A DNA stretch of 64,000 nt from Hydractinia symbiolongicarpus. Its lineage: Eukaryota; Cnidaria; Hydrozoa; Anthoathecata; Hydractiniidae. Shown piece after piece: positions 62,300-64,000 of the stretch. The DNA lies in the NCBI RefSeq assembly GCF_029227915.1, contig NC_079883.1, positions 18,912,001 to 18,976,000 on the forward strand. The letters run 5' to 3'. A model generated the notes under the pieces. It did no database searches. It was not told where the DNA came from and saw only the letters and a program-made list of their open reading frames with translations. The position numbers and the translations under genes are program-made. Each line of letters opens with the position of its first letter. Position 1 is the stretch's first letter.

Positions 62300-63016
62300 T
62301 ACATTCAATACTATAGTTTCATGCTTTCGCAATCCTCAGTTGCTTCTTATAGACAAACATTTCTTGAAACAAAACAAGCTCCACAAAATATTTAACCGCA
62401 ACAACGTAAAAGTTTCTTACAGCTGCACAAAAACATGAAAGCCTATATAAATATCCACAACAACAAAATCATCAACAACAACGATACAGTAATGGATAGA
62501 AATTGTAACTGCATTAAAAAGGAACAATGTCCAGTTGAAAATAAATGTTTAACAAAAAGCATTATTTATAAAGGAACCATAAATTCAAATATCCCAAACT
62601 ATGAGCGCAAGGTTTACATTGGTCTAGCAGCAACAACGTTTAAACAAAGATACGCCAACCACAAAAAATCATTTAACACAGCTAAGTACAAAAAGGACAC
62701 GGAACTTTCAAAAGAAGTTCGGCGTATAAAAGATATTAATTACACACCATTAATCACATGGAACATAATCAGACAATGTAATGAACTTGTCCCTAACTCC
62801 AAAGCGATTAAATGCAATTTGTGTTTAGCCGAGAAACTAGAAATCGCAATGTACGATGATAACAACTTATTAAACACGCGATCAGAATTAATATCCAAAC
62901 TAGCTGTTTCCCGTGGAAGAATCCACTGTATTCCATTTAATTTATGTAGCAGATATATGTCCCTCAAAAAACAAACAATACAGCAGTGCGCATCTTACAT
63001 CTGCATTATTATATAA
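62300..63016 (+). mobile_element. Penelope-like element, 3' part with GIY-YIG endonuclease
   Basis: The RT-endonuclease linker appears at about 62,350-62,440 in a shifting frame (KLHKIFNRNNVKVSY). The main ORF (62,435-63,016) has a Cys motif CNCIKKEQCPVENKC, then a GIY-YIG domain: IYKGTI, KVYIGLAATTFKQRYANHKK and LAEKLEIAMY..LLNTRSEL. The first GIY is read here as IIY. The enzyme would nick DNA for insertion. The RT is missing or unrecognisable upstream, so the copy is truncated. The last ~35 residues after SELISKLAVSRG look like out-of-frame or UTR sequence. Confidence 0.8.
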
Positions 63017-64000
63017 ATGACCAAAAAAATTAAAGGTTTTCAACAACTGCAGTATTTATGTGACATTTAAATTTAAATCTACTAAAATTACTTGCTCTGA
63101 CCATCTGACAAATGCGAAAATTATTCGGAAAGAAGTTTCCAAAAGCATTTCAACATACATCTCACCCATAAAATTTAAATCACTCAAAACGCCACATATA
63201 TACAAAAAAGCTGATCAATGTCAAACACAAATCTCTCTCATTGTATATGTTAAAATCAGTTAGTTTATTGCAAACCCTGCCAAAGGTTGACACACAATGT
63301 GAAAAATAAACAATAAATTGTGCCTCTGACAGAATTTTTTATCTAAGGTGTAAAAAAAGGGATTTGCAAGGACAAATTATAATGCAATAAAACATTATTT
63401 GATATATTGCATACAGTCCTTCCTCACCAAACTTTAGACAAAATGCCAACAAAATAACATTGTTTAAATCTAAAATTAATAAAGTCCTTTTAGCAATTTG
63501 CATGCTGTTTTACCATCAATAGAGTAAACAAAATTTCAAATCTCACATAGTATTCTGTCACAAATTTTCATAAAATATATATATAAGTCATAATGAGTCA
63601 TGTTAAACAACAGCAATCAATCTGTATATAAGTTCATTTTATGTCAATTTTTGCACCAATTTTGCAACACAAAATACAAATTCTAAATAATACTAAAATC
63701 TCTTATTTTGGTCCTTCGCATACCGACGGTCTCCCACAAAAGTTTAATCAAAATGTAAAAAATGAGAGGTAACGACAAAATCAAAGTTTGCAAAATTTAA
63801 CTATTTCAGTACATATATCTACTGCATATGCCCTCTAAAACAATATTTTAATCCAAAATGCCAAAGAAAAACAGTTTGCAACAAAAATCAGTTATTTCGA
63901 TAATATTGCATACACTCTTTCCTCACAAAAGCTTCACAAACTGTAAAAAAAAGAATGGTTGTAGGGAGTGCTTCTGATTCAACAAAAAAAGTTTTTTTGA
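63017..64000. repeat. AT-rich DNA with a diverged direct repeat
   Basis: A ~55-bp block (63,391-63,446: tatattgcatacagtccttcctcac core) recurs at 63,891-63,945 with about 75 percent identity, 500 bp apart, so these are parts of two tandem units. A short ORF at 63,060-63,263 probably continues Penelope-like sequence in another frame, with low confidence. Confidence 0.45.

Overview
The window looks like animal nuclear DNA that is AT-rich, gene-poor and crowded with mobile elements. Genes have GT..AG introns, and there is no bacterial-style gene packing except inside the Polinton. The mix of CR1-like and RTE-like LINEs, a DIRS element, a Penelope-like element, a Polinton, a THAP remnant and a HECT-carrying DNA transposon is typical of cnidarians. 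A hydrozoan-like genome is my best guess, but it is an inference, because no host marker gene settles it.

Layout. 0-10.2 kb: intergenic DNA with copies of a long dispersed repeat, a tandem array near 4 kb, and a probable decayed transposon at 6.6-8.85 kb (a 199-codon ORF flanked by oppositely oriented TGAGGTTAC motifs). 10.26-13.86 kb: a small tandem array, then a CR1-like LINE on the minus strand with a 2A peptide, a PHD finger, an endonuclease and a reverse transcriptase. 13.99-15.89 kb: a 5'-truncated RTE-like LINE; its 3' end recurs at 34.36-35.08 kb. 15.9-22.5 kb: two tandem copies of the long repeat, the second split by a retroelement (17,993-21,377) with 10-bp target duplications. 22.8-31.78 kb: a DNA transposon with 265-bp terminal inverted repeats rich in GCGGCCGC. 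It carries a retroviral-type integrase gene and a convergent HECT ubiquitin-ligase gene; a 4.3-kb DIRS retrotransposon sits in the HECT intron. 31.8-34.36 kb: nothing recognised.

35.18-61.90 kb: exons of what looks like one host gene for a single-pass membrane protein (signal peptide, beta-helix-like ectodomain, Cys-rich repeats, transmembrane segment, acidic tail). Intron phases agree at all but one junction. Its introns hold a THAP-type remnant, an inverted-repeat insertion at 38.8-41.3 kb, a complete 14.7-kb Polinton (44,490-59,237) and a 724-bp piggyBac-like MITE. 62.3-63.0 kb: the 3' end of a Penelope-like element with a GIY-YIG domain.

Polinton. It has ~106-bp inverted repeats and protein-primed DNA polymerase B, integrase, packaging ATPase, capsid and several lineage-specific genes. 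Most are broken by frameshifts, and the polymerase has lost an internal block and its C-terminus, so this copy is probably dead. It also contains a spliced P2RX7_C-like gene, a possible two-exon small gene and a DUF4116-like ORF. All three places where plus and minus genes converge carry a DNA palindrome, and five minus-strand genes start in an AATAAATG-type context that merges a poly(A) signal with a start codon.

The strongest candidates for something new are the HECT-carrying transposon with NotI-palindrome ends, the Polinton with cellular-type spliced cargo and palindromes at convergent gene ends, and the motif-flanked element at 6.6-8.85 kb. All alignments were done by eye.
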